A stretch of DNA of 64,000 bases. Source: Pseudomonas sp. TMP9 (GTDB taxonomy: Bacteria; Pseudomonadota; Gammaproteobacteria; Pseudomonadales; Pseudomonadaceae). The stretch covers positions 1,240,001 through 1,304,000 of the forward strand of contig NZ_CP149803.1 of NCBI RefSeq assembly GCF_037943105.1, read 5' to 3'. A program made the translations under genes and the position numbers. The notes under the pieces are model-generated. The model made no database searches. It was not told the DNA's origin and saw only the letters and a program-made list of their open reading frames with translations. Positions 26,217 through 35,768 of this stretch are shown here, piece after piece (position 1 is the first letter of the stretch; each line of letters opens with the position of its first letter).

Positions 26217-29200
26217 CTAAGGGTGAGCGGGCAGACGGTTGTCGTGCAGCAACTGGCAGAACTGCTCCAATGGCACTGCTTTGCTGAATAACCAGCCCTG
26301 ATAGTGATGGCAGCCCTGTTGTTGCAGAAAGTCCAGCTGGTCAATCTGTTCAACCCCTTCAGCGATGATGCCCAAGCCTAAGCTGCGAGCCATGGCAACG
26401 ATGGCGCGGATGATTTCCGCGTCGTTGGCATCTAAGGTGGCGTCACGCACGAAGGACTGGTCGATCTTCAGCACATCCACCGGTAAGCGCTTGAGGTAAG
26501 TCAGTGAGCTGTAACCGGTGCCGAAGTCGTCCATGGCGAAGGTGACACCGAGGCGCTTGAGACGATTCATCTTGGCGATGGTGTCGTCGATGTTCTGGAT
26601 GACGATGCCTTCGGTGATTTCCAGTTTGAGCATTGTGGCCGGCAAACGGCTGTTGGCCAGACTGCTTTCGACTCGCTCGACAAAATCATTTTGGCGAAAT
26701 TGCCGCGGGCTGATATTCACGCACAAGCTGAACTGCGCCGCATCAACCATGCCCTTTTGCAGCAATTGCGCACAGGCGTGGCACGCTTCGGCGAGCACCC
26801 AGCCGCCCACTTCAAGAATCAGCCCGCTTTCTTCAAGAATTGGGATAAACAGCGCCGGCGATTGCGCGCCCAGCGTTGGGTGCATCCACCGCAGCAGGGC
26901 TTCTGCTCCGATAATTTGGTTAGTGCGCGCGTCCACTTGCGGCTGGAAGTGCAGCTCAAACTCGCCCCTCGCCAAGGCTAAACGCAATTCATTTTCCAGA
27001 CGTAAGCGCTCGCTGGCGGCTTTCTGCATGGTGTTGCGAAACAGCTGGATGGTGTTACGCCCCGAATCCTTAGCCCGATAAAGGGCAATGTCGGCACGCT
27101 TGAGCAGGTCCGAGGGGGTGTCGCCATGGTCGGGAATCAGCGCGATGCCGATGCTCGGGGTTACTTGCAGTTGGTGGCCGTCGAGCAACATGGGTTCGGC
27201 CAGCAACTGGCGCAGCTTCTCTGCCACGCTGCGCACCTGATTGACTACCGCGGAAAGTTTGCCTTCAAGGCCTGAAATCAACACAACAAATTCATCGCCG
27301 CCCAAGCGCGCCACGGTGTCTTCCTCGCGTACGCTGGCTTGCAGGCGCGCGGTGATCAGTTTGAGCACGGCATCCCCCACCGGGTGGCCGAGCGAGTCGT
27401 TAATGTGTTTGAAGTGATCAAGGTCGATAAACAGCAGCGCGCCGCGTAGGTCGTGACGCTTGAGCAGCGCTATTTGCTGGGTCAAGCGGTCAAGCAGCAG
27501 CGCGCGGTTAGGCAAGTTGGTCAGTGAGTCGTGGTAGGCCAAGTGCTGCACCTGAGCTTGGGCTTCTCTAAGTTCACTCATGTCGCGGGCGGTCAGCAGC
27601 AGGCAGGGCACCGCGTTCAGTTCAATCGACTCAACCGATACTTCGACCAGCTTGGCTGAACCGTCCCGTTGCCTGCTGTGCATTTCCATGTGGTAAACGT
27701 GACCCTCGCGCTTGAGCGTTTCTATCAATAGCTCGCGTTCCGACAGGTCAGCCCATATATCGAGCTCAATAGAGGTCTTGCCAATCACCTCCTTAGGGTC
27801 ATAGCCAGTCAGGCGGCCGAAACCCTCATTGACTTCAATAAAGCGACCGCTGTCGCGCTCGGTGATGGTGATCGCATCTGGGCTGGAGTGAAACGCTAGG
27901 GCAAATTTCTCCTGACTGGCCTGCAACTGTGCCTGAGCCCGCTGTCGCTCGCTGATATCGCGGAAGGTGGTGAGCATGCAGGCTTGGTTGTTCAGCAGCA
28001 GTGGCCGTGACGAGATCACACAGGTGACCGTGCGGCCATGCTTGTCGATGTAATCCGCTACCTCATTGTTAAGGCTCTGATTGCGCTCAAGCTTGCGGTA
28101 AAAAGCAGCGCGTGTGGCTAAATCAGCCCAGAAGTTCAGGTCGACCATCTTCCGCCCGATCACTTCGCCAGGCTGCCAGTCGAAGGTTTGGCTGAAGCTT
28201 GCGTTAACTTCTAGGATAACGCCGTCAGGCATGGTGGTGAGGGTGATTGGGTCGGGGCTGGCTTGGAACAAGCTGGCAAATTTTTCTTCCGAGGCGGCTA
28301 GATGCTGTTCTCGGCGAACTCGCTCGCTGATGTCGATCAAAATACCAGCCATGCGCTCGGGCTTGCCGTCGGCGCTGCGGTAAAGCTTGGCGGTGCTTTC
28401 TAAGTAGTGAACTTCCTTGTTGGCATAGACCGCGCGATAAGTAACCTGATAATCCTCGGTATCGCCTTTGGCCAGGCTATTGAATAGCTTGCGCATGGCA
28501 TGGCGATCTTCTAGTGGGACAAAACTGAAGAACTTACGAAAATCGTCATGAAAAGGTTCGTCGGGCAAGCCGTGTAATTTCGACGCGCGGGCCGAGCCGA
28601 ACAGCATATTGCTGGGGATATGCCAGTCCCAAGTGCCTAGGTCGGCTGAATCCAGGGCTAGATTGAGGTGTTCTTGACTGTCGAACAGTGCTTTTTCCTG
28701 CTGACGTTGCTGGGTGATATCGCGCAGCGACAAGACCAAGCAGGGAACACCTTGCAACAGTATTTCACCCCCGAACAAAAGGTTTATGCGCACGCTGCCA
28801 TCGCGATGATGAAGAGTGGCTTCAAGGCCATTGAGGCGGTCATTGTTGATCGCGTCTATCATCCGCTGGCGATCTTCAGCGTGCGCCCAAACCCCCATTT
28901 CCACTGAGCTACGGCCGATAACCTGCTCGCTGGTCCAACCAAACTGACGTTCGAAGCCTGCGTTTACCTCGATAAAACGTCCGCTGGCTTTATCGGTGAT
29001 AACTACGGCATCTGGGCTGTAGTTAAACGCTTTGGCAAATTTGTCTTGGTTGCTGCGCAATGCCTGTTCGTGAGCCTGTTGGTTGCTGATATCTCGGATG
29101 ATACCAATCACCCGTTGTTTACCGTCGCCATCCAATTGCAGGCTGCCACTGATTTCTAGCCAGCACAGGCTGCCGTCAGGCCTGTGCACGCGATGGCGAA

Positions 29201-29516
29201 CGGGCGTAGTGCTCAGCTTGCCCGCGAGCATTTGCTCAAATAACTGCAGGACTTCGGCGCGATCATCTTCTGGGATCAGTTCGATATAGTTGATCGGCTT
29301 GTGCAGCGGCTGCTTGGGGTCGAAGCCGAACAAGGCTTGCGCGCTGCGCGACCAGTTAATCTGCCCGCTTTCGATATCCCAGTACCAAGTGCCCAATTTG
29401 GCGCTGTCGAGGGCGCGCTGCAGGCGCGAGGCATCGTTCCACGCGCTGTCGAGCTCAGCAGGGTCGAGTACGGGGATAAACGGCAGGGGCGGGAAGCGAT
29501 TGCTGGATTTGGCCAC
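26217..29516 (-). CDS. Five-PAS GGDEF-EAL bifunctional c-di-GMP protein
   Basis: A 1099-residue cytoplasmic protein with no membrane helix. I count five PAS/PAC units in tandem (about 30-150, 155-275, 283-400, 405-525, 530-650), then GGDEF (about 660-820) and EAL (about 835-1085). GGDEF is intact (RLGGDEFVVL, about 739-743) with an RxxD site REED before it. EAL is also intact: EALLRW at about 872, LEITEG, MDDFGTGYSSL, KIDQSFV and IAEGVEQ. Both synthesis and breakdown of c-di-GMP are therefore possible, chosen by signals at the PAS array. No haem or flavin ligand residue can be assigned by eye. Confidence 0.93.
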   Translation of the reverse strand: MAKSSNRFPPLPFIPVLDPAELDSAWNDASRLQRALDSAKLGTWYWDIESGQINWSRSAQALFGFDPKQPLHKPINYIELIPEDDRAEVLQLFEQMLAGKLSTTPVRHRVHRPDGSLCWLEISGSLQLDGDGKQRVIGIIRDISNQQAHEQALRSNQDKFAKAFNYSPDAVVITDKASGRFIEVNAGFERQFGWTSEQVIGRSSVEMGVWAHAEDRQRMIDAINNDRLNGLEATLHHRDGSVRINLLFGGEILLQGVPCLVLSLRDITQQRQQEKALFDSQEHLNLALDSADLGTWDWHIPSNMLFGSARASKLHGLPDEPFHDDFRKFFSFVPLEDRHAMRKLFNSLAKGDTEDYQVTYRAVYANKEVHYLESTAKLYRSADGKPERMAGILIDISERVRREQHLAASEEKFASLFQASPDPITLTTMPDGVILEVNASFSQTFDWQPGEVIGRKMVDLNFWADLATRAAFYRKLERNQSLNNEVADYIDKHGRTVTCVISSRPLLLNNQACMLTTFRDISERQRAQAQLQASQEKFALAFHSSPDAITITERDSGRFIEVNEGFGRLTGYDPKEVIGKTSIELDIWADLSERELLIETLKREGHVYHMEMHSRQRDGSAKLVEVSVESIELNAVPCLLLTARDMSELREAQAQVQHLAYHDSLTNLPNRALLLDRLTQQIALLKRHDLRGALLFIDLDHFKHINDSLGHPVGDAVLKLITARLQASVREEDTVARLGGDEFVVLISGLEGKLSAVVNQVRSVAEKLRQLLAEPMLLDGHQLQVTPSIGIALIPDHGDTPSDLLKRADIALYRAKDSGRNTIQLFRNTMQKAASERLRLENELRLALARGEFELHFQPQVDARTNQIIGAEALLRWMHPTLGAQSPALFIPILEESGLILEVGGWVLAEACHACAQLLQKGMVDAAQFSLCVNISPRQFRQNDFVERVESSLANSRLPATMLKLEITEGIVIQNIDDTIAKMNRLKRLGVTFAMDDFGTGYSSLTYLKRLPVDVLKIDQSFVRDATLDANDAEIIRAIVAMARSLGLGIIAEGVEQIDQLDFLQQQGCHHYQGWLFSKAVPLEQFCQLLHDNRLPAHP

Positions 29517-29624
29517 GGTCTACTGTTCCTCTATGTAACCCGGTTTTGCGGCTATTGGCTGAGCAACTGGGCTGAGTCATGCACAAACCTTTTTATCGTT
29601 ATGTACCCACGTTAGCGTTAAGTT

Positions 29625-30512
29625 CTAAGCCGGTGCAAGGCCATCACGCTGGGCATCCAACAGCTCCATAAACGCCCGAGCTGCATTGGATAGTGTGCGC
29701 TCAGTGTGGCAGATGTAACCGAGCTGGCGGGTCAGTTGAATACCCGGTAAGGGTAGGCGCGCCACTTGCTCATCGAGCATGGTGCGCGGCAACACGCTCC
29801 ATGCCAGGCCGATAGAGACCATCATTTTGATGGTTTCTAGGTAGTTGGTGCTCATGGCGATGTTCGGCGTCAGCCCTTGGGTTTCAAATAGGCGCCGCAC
29901 AATGTGGTGGGTAAAGGTGTTGCCGCCGGGAAAGACCGCCGGATGCAGCGCCACATCGGCCAGGCTGATCGCGCCATTACGCGCCAGCGGATGCTCGGGC
30001 GCCGCAACGAAATCCAGTGGGTCGTCCCACACCGGGACTGCATGCACCGGCTCGCGGGTTTCTGGGGCGAGGGTGATTACGGCCAACTCAGCACGTCCGT
30101 GCAGCACTTCTTCGTAGGCCACCTCTGAGTCGAGAAATTGAATATCCAGCGCTACTTGCGGATGTGCGCTGGTAAAGGCTCGCAACAACGGCGGTAAACG
30201 GTGCAGGCCGATGTGGTGACTGGTGGCCAGGGTCAGGCGGCCGCTGATCTCACCATTTAGGTTAGTCAGCGCGCGGCGCGTGTCATCCAGCACATTGAGA
30301 ATCTGATACGCACGCGGTAACAGGGCGCGACCAGCCTCGGTCAGGCTGACCTCGCGGCCCAAACGGTCGAATAAACGCACATTGAGCTGCAGCTCTAGGC
30401 TGGCAATACGTTTACTCACCGCCGGTTGGGTCAGGTGCAGTCGCTCTGCCGCTTCAGAAAAGCTACCCACCTCGGCAATCGCGATAAAGGCATTAAGGGT
30501 GGCGAGATCCAT
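29625..30512 (-). CDS. LysR-family transcriptional regulator divergent from leuC
   Basis: A 295-residue LysR regulator: N-terminal winged helix-turn-helix (residues 1-60, FSEAAERLHLTQPAVSKRIASLE) and a two-lobe effector-binding domain (about 90-290). It is transcribed away from leuC and the shared spacer holds a perfect 15-bp palindrome, a fitting operator. LysR genes at this place beside leuCDB are common in pseudomonads; control of leucine genes is likely but inferred. Confidence 0.9.
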   Translation of the reverse strand: MDLATLNAFIAIAEVGSFSEAAERLHLTQPAVSKRIASLELQLNVRLFDRLGREVSLTEAGRALLPRAYQILNVLDDTRRALTNLNGEISGRLTLATSHHIGLHRLPPLLRAFTSAHPQVALDIQFLDSEVAYEEVLHGRAELAVITLAPETREPVHAVPVWDDPLDFVAAPEHPLARNGAISLADVALHPAVFPGGNTFTHHIVRRLFETQGLTPNIAMSTNYLETIKMMVSIGLAWSVLPRTMLDEQVARLPLPGIQLTRQLGYICHTERTLSNAARAFMELLDAQRDGLAPA

Positions 30513-30570
30513 TGTTTAGCCCCTGTGGGTAGGCAGAGTGGAGGTGCGGACAGGCTTTTAATTTATCTGT

Positions 30571-30585
30571 ATTCCAGACTGGAAT
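30571..30585. promoter_or_regulatory. Perfect 15-bp palindrome, candidate LysR operator
   Basis: ATTCCAGACTGGAAT is a perfect palindrome about a central A. It lies 58 bp before the LysR start and 23 bp before the probable leuC -35 box, the usual position for a LysR recognition site. Confidence 0.6.
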
Positions 30586-30607
30586 CCATAAGATGAAAAA
30601 TATGAAT

Positions 30608-30636
30608 TTGAGTAATTTATCCTAAGTCCATAGGAT
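30608..30636 (+). promoter_or_regulatory. Probable leuC promoter
   Basis: TTGAGT (30608-30613), 17-bp spacer, TAGGAT (30631-30636). It is on the leuC side of the palindrome and upstream of the MITE-like element, so the leuC mRNA leader would include that element. Confidence 0.5.
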
Positions 30637-30676
30637 TACCCCATAAGCCAAAGGGCTATTCGCCCAGGCATAGAAA

Positions 30677-30816
30677 GGGCATCTCTAAAAACGTAGGCGA
30701 GGCAGCCAGCGCAAGGCAAAAACAGGCGAAGAAGCGGAGTTTACGTGTTGTAAATGAGCATTCTGAGGCTGTTTTTAACGCCGCGATGGCAACGCAGGTA
30801 GTTTTTAGAGGTGCCC
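30677..30816. mobile_element. MITE-like element, 140 bp, with terminal inverted repeats and 4-bp target duplication
   Basis: Ends GGGCATCTCTAAAAAC and GTTTTTAGAGGTGCCC are inverted repeats matching at 15 of 16 positions. The element is flanked on both sides by GAAA (30673-30676 and 30817-30820), which looks like a target-site duplication. Inside are further inverted pairs, AAAAACAG / CTGTTTTT and TTTAC / GTAAA, so the whole element can fold into a long hairpin. It encodes no transposase. It lies 26 bp before the leuC start codon. Confidence 0.8.
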
Positions 30817-30842
30817 GAAAGACGCTGATGAGGGAACCGCTT

Positions 30843-32270
30843 ATGGCCGGCAAAACGCTCTACGACAAGCTCTGGGAAATGCACGAGGTGAAGCGCCGTG
30901 ACGATGGTTCGTCGCTGATCTATATCGATCGGCACATCCTTCATGAAGTGACCTCGCCACAGGCCTTCGAAGGGTTGCGTTTGGCCAGCCGTAAGCCATG
31001 GCGCATTGACGCCAACATTGCCACTCCAGACCATAACGTGCCGACCACCAAGGCTGAGCGTCAGGGCGGTTTGGAGTCGATTGCCGATGAAGTCTCGCGC
31101 ATTCAGGTGCAAACCCTGGATGAGAACTGCGATGAATTCGGCATCCTCGAATTCAAGATGAATGATGTGCGTCAGGGCATCGTTCACGTGGTCGGCCCGG
31201 AGCAGGGTGCAACCTTGCCAGGGATGACCGTGGTCTGCGGCGATTCACACACCTCCACCCACGGCGCATTCGGCGCGTTGGCGCACGGTATCGGCACCTC
31301 GGAAGTCGAGCACGTGCTGGCGACTCAGTGCCTGGTGGCCAAAAAGATGAAGAACATGCAGGTGTTGGTCGAAGGCCAGTTGCCGTTCGGCGTCACGGCC
31401 AAGGACATCGTGCTGGCGGTGATTGGCAAAATTGGCACGGCCGGCGGCAATGGCCACGCCTTGGAATTTGCCGGTAGCGCCATCCGCGATCTGTCGCTGG
31501 AAGGGCGCATGACCATCTGCAATATGTCCATTGAGGCCGGTGCCCGCGTTGGTTTGGTGGCGGTGGATGAGAAAACCATCGCTTACGTTGAAGGCCGTCC
31601 ATTTGCACCGAAGGGTGCCGATTGGGCCGCCGCCGTGACGCAGTGGCAGGATTTGGTGTCCGACGCCGATGCGCACTTCGACACCGTGGTTGAATTACGT
31701 GCCGAAAACATCAAGCCGCAGGTCAGCTGGGGTACTTCGCCGGAAATGGTCTTGGCCGTCGACCAGAAGGTGCCGGACCCGGCCGCTGAAAGCGATCCGG
31801 TGAAGAAAGATTCGATCATCCGCGCCTTGAAGTACATGGGTCTGCAGGCTAATCAGGCCATCACTGATATCCAGCTTGATCGCGTGTTTATCGGCTCCTG
31901 CACCAACTCGCGCATTGAAGACCTGCGCGCTGCCGCCGAGGTTGCTAAAGGCCGCAAGGTGGCCGCGACCATCAAGCAAGCGATGGTGGTGCCTGGTTCT
32001 GGCTTGGTCAAAGCTCAGGCCGAATCCGAAGGTCTGGATAAGATCTTTATCGAAGCTGGTTTTGAATGGCGCGAGCCGGGTTGCTCCATGTGCCTGGCCA
32101 TGAACCCAGACAAACTCGGCAGTGGCGAGCATTGCGCGTCCACCTCCAACCGTAACTTCGAAGGCCGGCAGGGCGCCGGTGGGCGTACGCATTTGGTCAG
32201 CCCCGCCATGGCCGCGGCGGCGGCGGTGACCGGTCGCTTTATCGATGTGCGTGAATTGATCCAGGCCTAA
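30843..32270 (+). CDS. leuC: 3-isopropylmalate dehydratase large subunit
   Basis: A 475-residue aconitase-family protein started at the ATG at 30843 ([16 protein letters not shown]) with GAGGGA before it; the frame is open further upstream into the MITE-like element but that is not expected to be coding. The [4Fe-4S] cysteines are Cys353 ([10 protein letters not shown]) and Cys414 and Cys417 (CSMCLAMN). With LeuD it isomerises 2- to 3-isopropylmalate in leucine synthesis. leuD begins 10 bp later. Confidence 0.97.
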   Translation: MAGKTLYDKLWEMHEVKRRDDGSSLIYIDRHILHEVTSPQAFEGLRLASRKPWRIDANIATPDHNVPTTKAERQGGLESIADEVSRIQVQTLDENCDEFGILEFKMNDVRQGIVHVVGPEQGATLPGMTVVCGDSHTSTHGAFGALAHGIGTSEVEHVLATQCLVAKKMKNMQVLVEGQLPFGVTAKDIVLAVIGKIGTAGGNGHALEFAGSAIRDLSLEGRMTICNMSIEAGARVGLVAVDEKTIAYVEGRPFAPKGADWAAAVTQWQDLVSDADAHFDTVVELRAENIKPQVSWGTSPEMVLAVDQKVPDPAAESDPVKKDSIIRALKYMGLQANQAITDIQLDRVFIGSCTNSRIEDLRAAAEVAKGRKVAATIKQAMVVPGSGLVKAQAESEGLDKIFIEAGFEWREPGCSMCLAMNPDKLGSGEHCASTSNRNFEGRQGAGGRTHLVSPAMAAAAAVTGRFIDVRELIQA

Positions 32271-32280
32271 GGAGCTGACC

Positions 32281-32928
32281 ATGAAAGCGTTTACCCAACA
32301 CACCGGCTTGGTCGCTCCACTGGACCGCGCCAATGTTGACACCGATCAGATCATCCCCAAGCAGTTCTTGAAGTCGATCAAGCGCAGTGGCTTTGGCCCG
32401 AACTTGTTCGATGAGTGGCGTTATCACGATATCGGCCAGCCAAACCAAGACAACTCCCAGCGGCCGGTTAATCAGGACTTTGTACTGAACTTCGCCCGTT
32501 ATCAGGGCGCCAGCGTGCTGCTGGCGCGGGAAAACTTCGGCTGCGGTTCCAGCCGTGAGCATGCGCCTTGGGCGCTGGAAGAATACGGTTTTCGCGCCAT
32601 CATCGCGCCGAGCTTTGCTGACATCTTCTACAACAACAGCTTTAAGAACGGCTTGTTGCCGATCATCCTCAAGGAAGACGAAGTTGAGGCGTTGTTCCAG
32701 CAGGCTGAAGCGACTGTGGGTTGTCAACTGACGGTGGATTTAGCGGCGCAAACCGTGACCCGTATCGATGGTGTGCAGTACAGCTTTGAGGTAGATGCGT
32801 TCCGCAAACACTGCCTGCTCAATGGGTTGGATGATATCGGTCTGACCTTGCAGGACAGCGACGCGATCAAAACTTTTGAAAGCACCTATCAGCAGCGCAG
32901 CCCGTGGCTGTTCGGCGCCATCAAATAA
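32281..32928 (+). CDS. leuD: 3-isopropylmalate dehydratase small subunit
   Basis: A 215-residue swivel-domain subunit. [17 protein letters not shown] and [20 protein letters not shown] are the family motifs, the latter forming the substrate-binding loop. It has an AGGAG ribosome binding site 5 nt before the start and pairs with LeuC. Downstream, a repeat element rather than coding sequence fills the space to leuB. Confidence 0.97.
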   Translation: MKAFTQHTGLVAPLDRANVDTDQIIPKQFLKSIKRSGFGPNLFDEWRYHDIGQPNQDNSQRPVNQDFVLNFARYQGASVLLARENFGCGSSREHAPWALEEYGFRAIIAPSFADIFYNNSFKNGLLPIILKEDEVEALFQQAEATVGCQLTVDLAAQTVTRIDGVQYSFEVDAFRKHCLLNGLDDIGLTLQDSDAIKTFESTYQQRSPWLFGAIK

Positions 32929-32934
32929 ATGAAA

Positions 32935-33023
32935 GGGTAGGGTGGATGGCGCTTCATCCATCTACCGTGCTGGGTTTCGGTGGATGAAAACAGCGTCAAC
33001 TACGCGTCCCGATCCACCCTCCG
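32935..33023. repeat. Imperfect inverted-repeat element between leuD and leuB
   Basis: Outer arms AGGGTGGAT (32939-32947) and ATCCACCCT (33012-33020) are perfectly inverted. Inner arms TTCATCCATCTACCG and CGGTGGATGAA form a second imperfect stem. The layout resembles the small dispersed intergenic repeats of pseudomonads; copy number cannot be judged here. Confidence 0.65.
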
Positions 33024-33040
33024 AAAAATTGAGAGATGTA

Positions 33041-34123
33041 ATGAGCAAGCAAATTCTGATTCTGCCAGGCGACGGTATCGGCCCAGAAATCATGGCCGAA
33101 GCGGTCAAGGTATTAAACCTGGCCAACGACAAGTACAGCCTGGGTTTTGAGCTGAGCTTTGATGACCTCGGTGGCGCGGCCATCGACCGTTATGGCGTGC
33201 CATTGGCTGACGAAACCTTGGCCAAAGCTCGTGCGGCTGATGCCATTTTGCTTGGCGCTGTCGGTGGTCCGAAGTGGGATGCTATTGACCCAAGCATCCG
33301 ACCGGAGCGTGGCCTACTGAAAATCCGCTCGCAGCTGGGCCTGTTCGGCAATCTGCGCCCAGCCATTCTCTATCCGCAACTGGCGGATGCCTCCAGCCTC
33401 AAGCGTGAGATCGTTGCGGGTCTGGATATTCTGATCGTGCGTGAGCTGACCGGCGGCATCTATTTCGGCAGCCCACGTGAGAGCAAGGTGCTGGAAAATG
33501 GCGAGCGCATGGCTTACGACACCTTGCCATATAGCGAGAGTGAAATTCGCCGGATTGCTCGTGTTGGTTTTGACATGGCCCGTGTGCGCGGCAAGAAGCT
33601 GTGCTCCGTGGACAAGGCCAACGTATTGGCGTCCAGCCAACTGTGGCGCGCCGTGGTGATTGAAGTGTCTAAGGACTATCCCGACGTCGAACTCAGTCAC
33701 ATGTATGTCGATAACGCTGCCATGCAACTGGTGCGCGCGCCCAAGCAGTTCGATGTGATGGTCACCGACAACCTGTTCGGCGATATTTTATCGGATGAAG
33801 CGTCCATGCTTACCGGCTCCATCGGCATGCTGCCGTCGGCCTCCTTGGATGCCAATAACAAGGGTATGTATGAGCCGTGCCACGGCAGCGCGCCAGATAT
33901 CGCCAGGCAGGGCATTGCCAACCCGTTGGCGACCATCCTTTCGGTGTCAATGATGCTGCGTTACAGCTTTAATCAAACGGCCGCCGCCGATGCCATCGAG
34001 CTGGCGGTGAGCAATGTGCTGGATCAGGGCTTGCGCACCGGTGACATCTTCAGCGCCGGTACGACCAAGGTCGGCACCGCAGCAATGGGTGATGCGGTAG
34101 TCGAAGCGTTGCGCAGTCTGTAA
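33041..34123 (+). CDS. leuB: 3-isopropylmalate dehydrogenase
   Basis: A 360-residue NAD-dependent beta-decarboxylating dehydrogenase. The start is set at the ATG at 33041 ([18 protein letters not shown]), preceded by GAGAG; the frame open before it runs through the repeat element. Motifs include [36 protein letters not shown] and [11 protein letters not shown]. It oxidises 3-isopropylmalate to 2-ketoisocaproate, the third step of leucine-specific synthesis. Confidence 0.97.
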   Translation: MSKQILILPGDGIGPEIMAEAVKVLNLANDKYSLGFELSFDDLGGAAIDRYGVPLADETLAKARAADAILLGAVGGPKWDAIDPSIRPERGLLKIRSQLGLFGNLRPAILYPQLADASSLKREIVAGLDILIVRELTGGIYFGSPRESKVLENGERMAYDTLPYSESEIRRIARVGFDMARVRGKKLCSVDKANVLASSQLWRAVVIEVSKDYPDVELSHMYVDNAAMQLVRAPKQFDVMVTDNLFGDILSDEASMLTGSIGMLPSASLDANNKGMYEPCHGSAPDIARQGIANPLATILSVSMMLRYSFNQTAAADAIELAVSNVLDQGLRTGDIFSAGTTKVGTAAMGDAVVEALRSL

Positions 34124-34177
34124 TCTTCCTGGCCCGTCGGACGGTTCCGGCGGTCAGCTTATATAGGTGTAGTGGTT

Positions 34178-35290
34178 ATGAAGCGTGTAGGTCTAGTCGG
34201 TTGGCGTGGCATGGTCGGTTCCGTGCTGATGCAACGTATGCTGGAAGAGCAGGATTTCGATTTGATCGAGCCCGTGTTCTTCACCACCTCCAATGTCGGC
34301 GGCCAAGGCCCGGCGATTGGCAAGGAAACGGCAGCCTTGAAGGATGCCTACAGTATTGACGAGCTGAAAAGCCTAGACGTGATCCTGACCTGCCAAGGCG
34401 GCGACTACACCCATGAGGTCTTCCCCAAGCTGCGCGAGGCCGGCTGGCAGGGTTATTGGATTGATGCGGCATCCAGCCTGCGCATGGCCGATGATTCGGT
34501 GATCGTGCTCGATCCGGTCAACCGCAAGGTGATTGATCAACAACTGGATGCCGGCACCAAGAACTATATCGGTGGTAACTGCACCGTCAGCTTGATGCTA
34601 ATGGCCTTGGGCGGTCTGTATGAAGCCGGGTTGGTCGAGTGGATGAGCGCCATGACCTATCAGGCCGCAAGCGGCGCTGGCGCGCAGAACATGCGGGAGC
34701 TGATCAAGCAAATGGGCGCGATTCACGGTTCAGTTGCCAATGAGCTGGCAGACCCGGCCAGCGCCATTCTCGATATCGACCGTAAAGTTGCTGAGGCCAT
34801 GCGCGGTGAGTCCTTTCCAGTGGATAACTTTGGTGTGCCGCTGGCCGGTAGCCTGATTCCTTACATCGATAAGGAACTGCCGAACGGGCAGAGCCGTGAA
34901 GAATGGAAAGGTCAGGCGGAAACCAACAAGATTCTCGGTCGTTTCAAGAGCCCAATCCCAATCGATGGGCTGTGTGTACGCATTGGTGCGATGCGCTGCC
35001 ATAGCCAGGCGTTGACCATCAAGCTGAACAAAGATGTGCCGCTGGCGGACATCGAAGGCTTGATCAGCCAGCACAACCCATGGGTCAAACTGGTGCCGAA
35101 CCAGCGCGAAGCGAGCATTCGTGATTTGGGGCCGACTGCCGTGACAGGCACCTTGAGCGTACCGATTGGTCGTCTGCGCAAACTTAATATGGGCTCGCAG
35201 TACTTGGGCGCATTTACCGTTGGCGACCAGTTGCTATGGGGTGCTGCTGAGCCGCTGCGGCGCATGCTGCGCATCTTGTTGGAGCGCTAA
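34178..35290 (+). CDS. asd: Aspartate-semialdehyde dehydrogenase
   Basis: A 370-residue enzyme of the Gram-negative type, started at the ATG at 34178 ([21 protein letters not shown]). The NADP-binding GWRGMVGS loop is at residues 8-15 and the catalytic Cys is Cys135 in [25 protein letters not shown] holds a conserved His region. It makes aspartate semialdehyde for lysine, diaminopimelate, threonine and methionine. It lies after leuB, and a decayed second asd-like gene follows. Confidence 0.97.
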   Translation: MKRVGLVGWRGMVGSVLMQRMLEEQDFDLIEPVFFTTSNVGGQGPAIGKETAALKDAYSIDELKSLDVILTCQGGDYTHEVFPKLREAGWQGYWIDAASSLRMADDSVIVLDPVNRKVIDQQLDAGTKNYIGGNCTVSLMLMALGGLYEAGLVEWMSAMTYQAASGAGAQNMRELIKQMGAIHGSVANELADPASAILDIDRKVAEAMRGESFPVDNFGVPLAGSLIPYIDKELPNGQSREEWKGQAETNKILGRFKSPIPIDGLCVRIGAMRCHSQALTIKLNKDVPLADIEGLISQHNPWVKLVPNQREASIRDLGPTAVTGTLSVPIGRLRKLNMGSQYLGAFTVGDQLLWGAAEPLRRMLRILLER

Positions 35291-35329
35291 TAGCGTCGTT
35301 CTGGCAGGTTAGAGGTTGATCCATAGAGG

Positions 35330-35375
35330 GTGGGTTGTTACGCGTTCGAGCCAAGCCGAGCGGGTAACCGCCCAC
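35330..35375. repeat. Imperfect inverted repeat after asd
   Basis: GTGGGTTGTTAC and GTAACCGCCCAC match as inverted arms at 10 of 12 positions with a 22-nt loop. It lies 39 bp past the asd stop and may be a repeat hairpin or a mRNA end structure; no T-run follows. Confidence 0.45.
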
Positions 35376-35428
35376 TTCTTTGTATGTGGCGGACCAGCCC
35401 TACAATTGCGGCCTTACGGTTGCTTTAA

Positions 35429-35614
35429 TTGGACGATTATCCAGCGACGCCTTTCGATGTTGTAGGTCAAAATGTAATCAATGTGGATCGGCTAGGTGTA
35501 GACATGGCTGATTCGACTGAGCTCAATTTGTCGATTGCGTCTGATAACGCGAGAAAAAGCGCGGCGCTGAACGCTGTGCAATTAGCCGAGTTGTTGATAA
35601 AACACTATCTGTAA
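35429..35614 (+). pseudogene. C-terminal relic of a second asd-like (usg) gene
   Basis: A 61-codon open stretch from a TTG ends in the C-terminal signature of the other aspartate-semialdehyde dehydrogenase type: a DDYP-TP segment, VVGQNVINVDRL, and LNLSIASDNARKSAALNAVQLAELLIKHYL in part (conserved form: LNLWxVxDNxRKGAALNxVQxAELLIK-YL). The N-terminal NADP-binding loop and catalytic Cys region are absent; only 138 bp separate it from asd. Pseudomonads often carry a full usg-like gene at this place before fimV. The relic is eroded, with Ser and Asn at positions normally conserved, and has no good ribosome binding site. Confidence 0.72.
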
Positions 35615-35768
35615 AAGATACTTACCAAGAAATTTGAAGAATCTTTCGAGCTTAGCAATACTGGCTGAGTTGATTGCTGATTGGGATCGCGCCTGAGGGC
35701 GTGGTAGGCGGCAATTTTCAAGATCCTCTCGCTGGCCGAGAAAAAAAGATAAAACAAGGGATAACGCT

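Noticed and set aside
30786..30842. N-terminal extension of leuC starting inside the MITE-like element
   Set aside because: The conserved LeuC N-terminus and a GAGGGA ribosome site match the ATG at 30843; the extension is encoded by the repeat.
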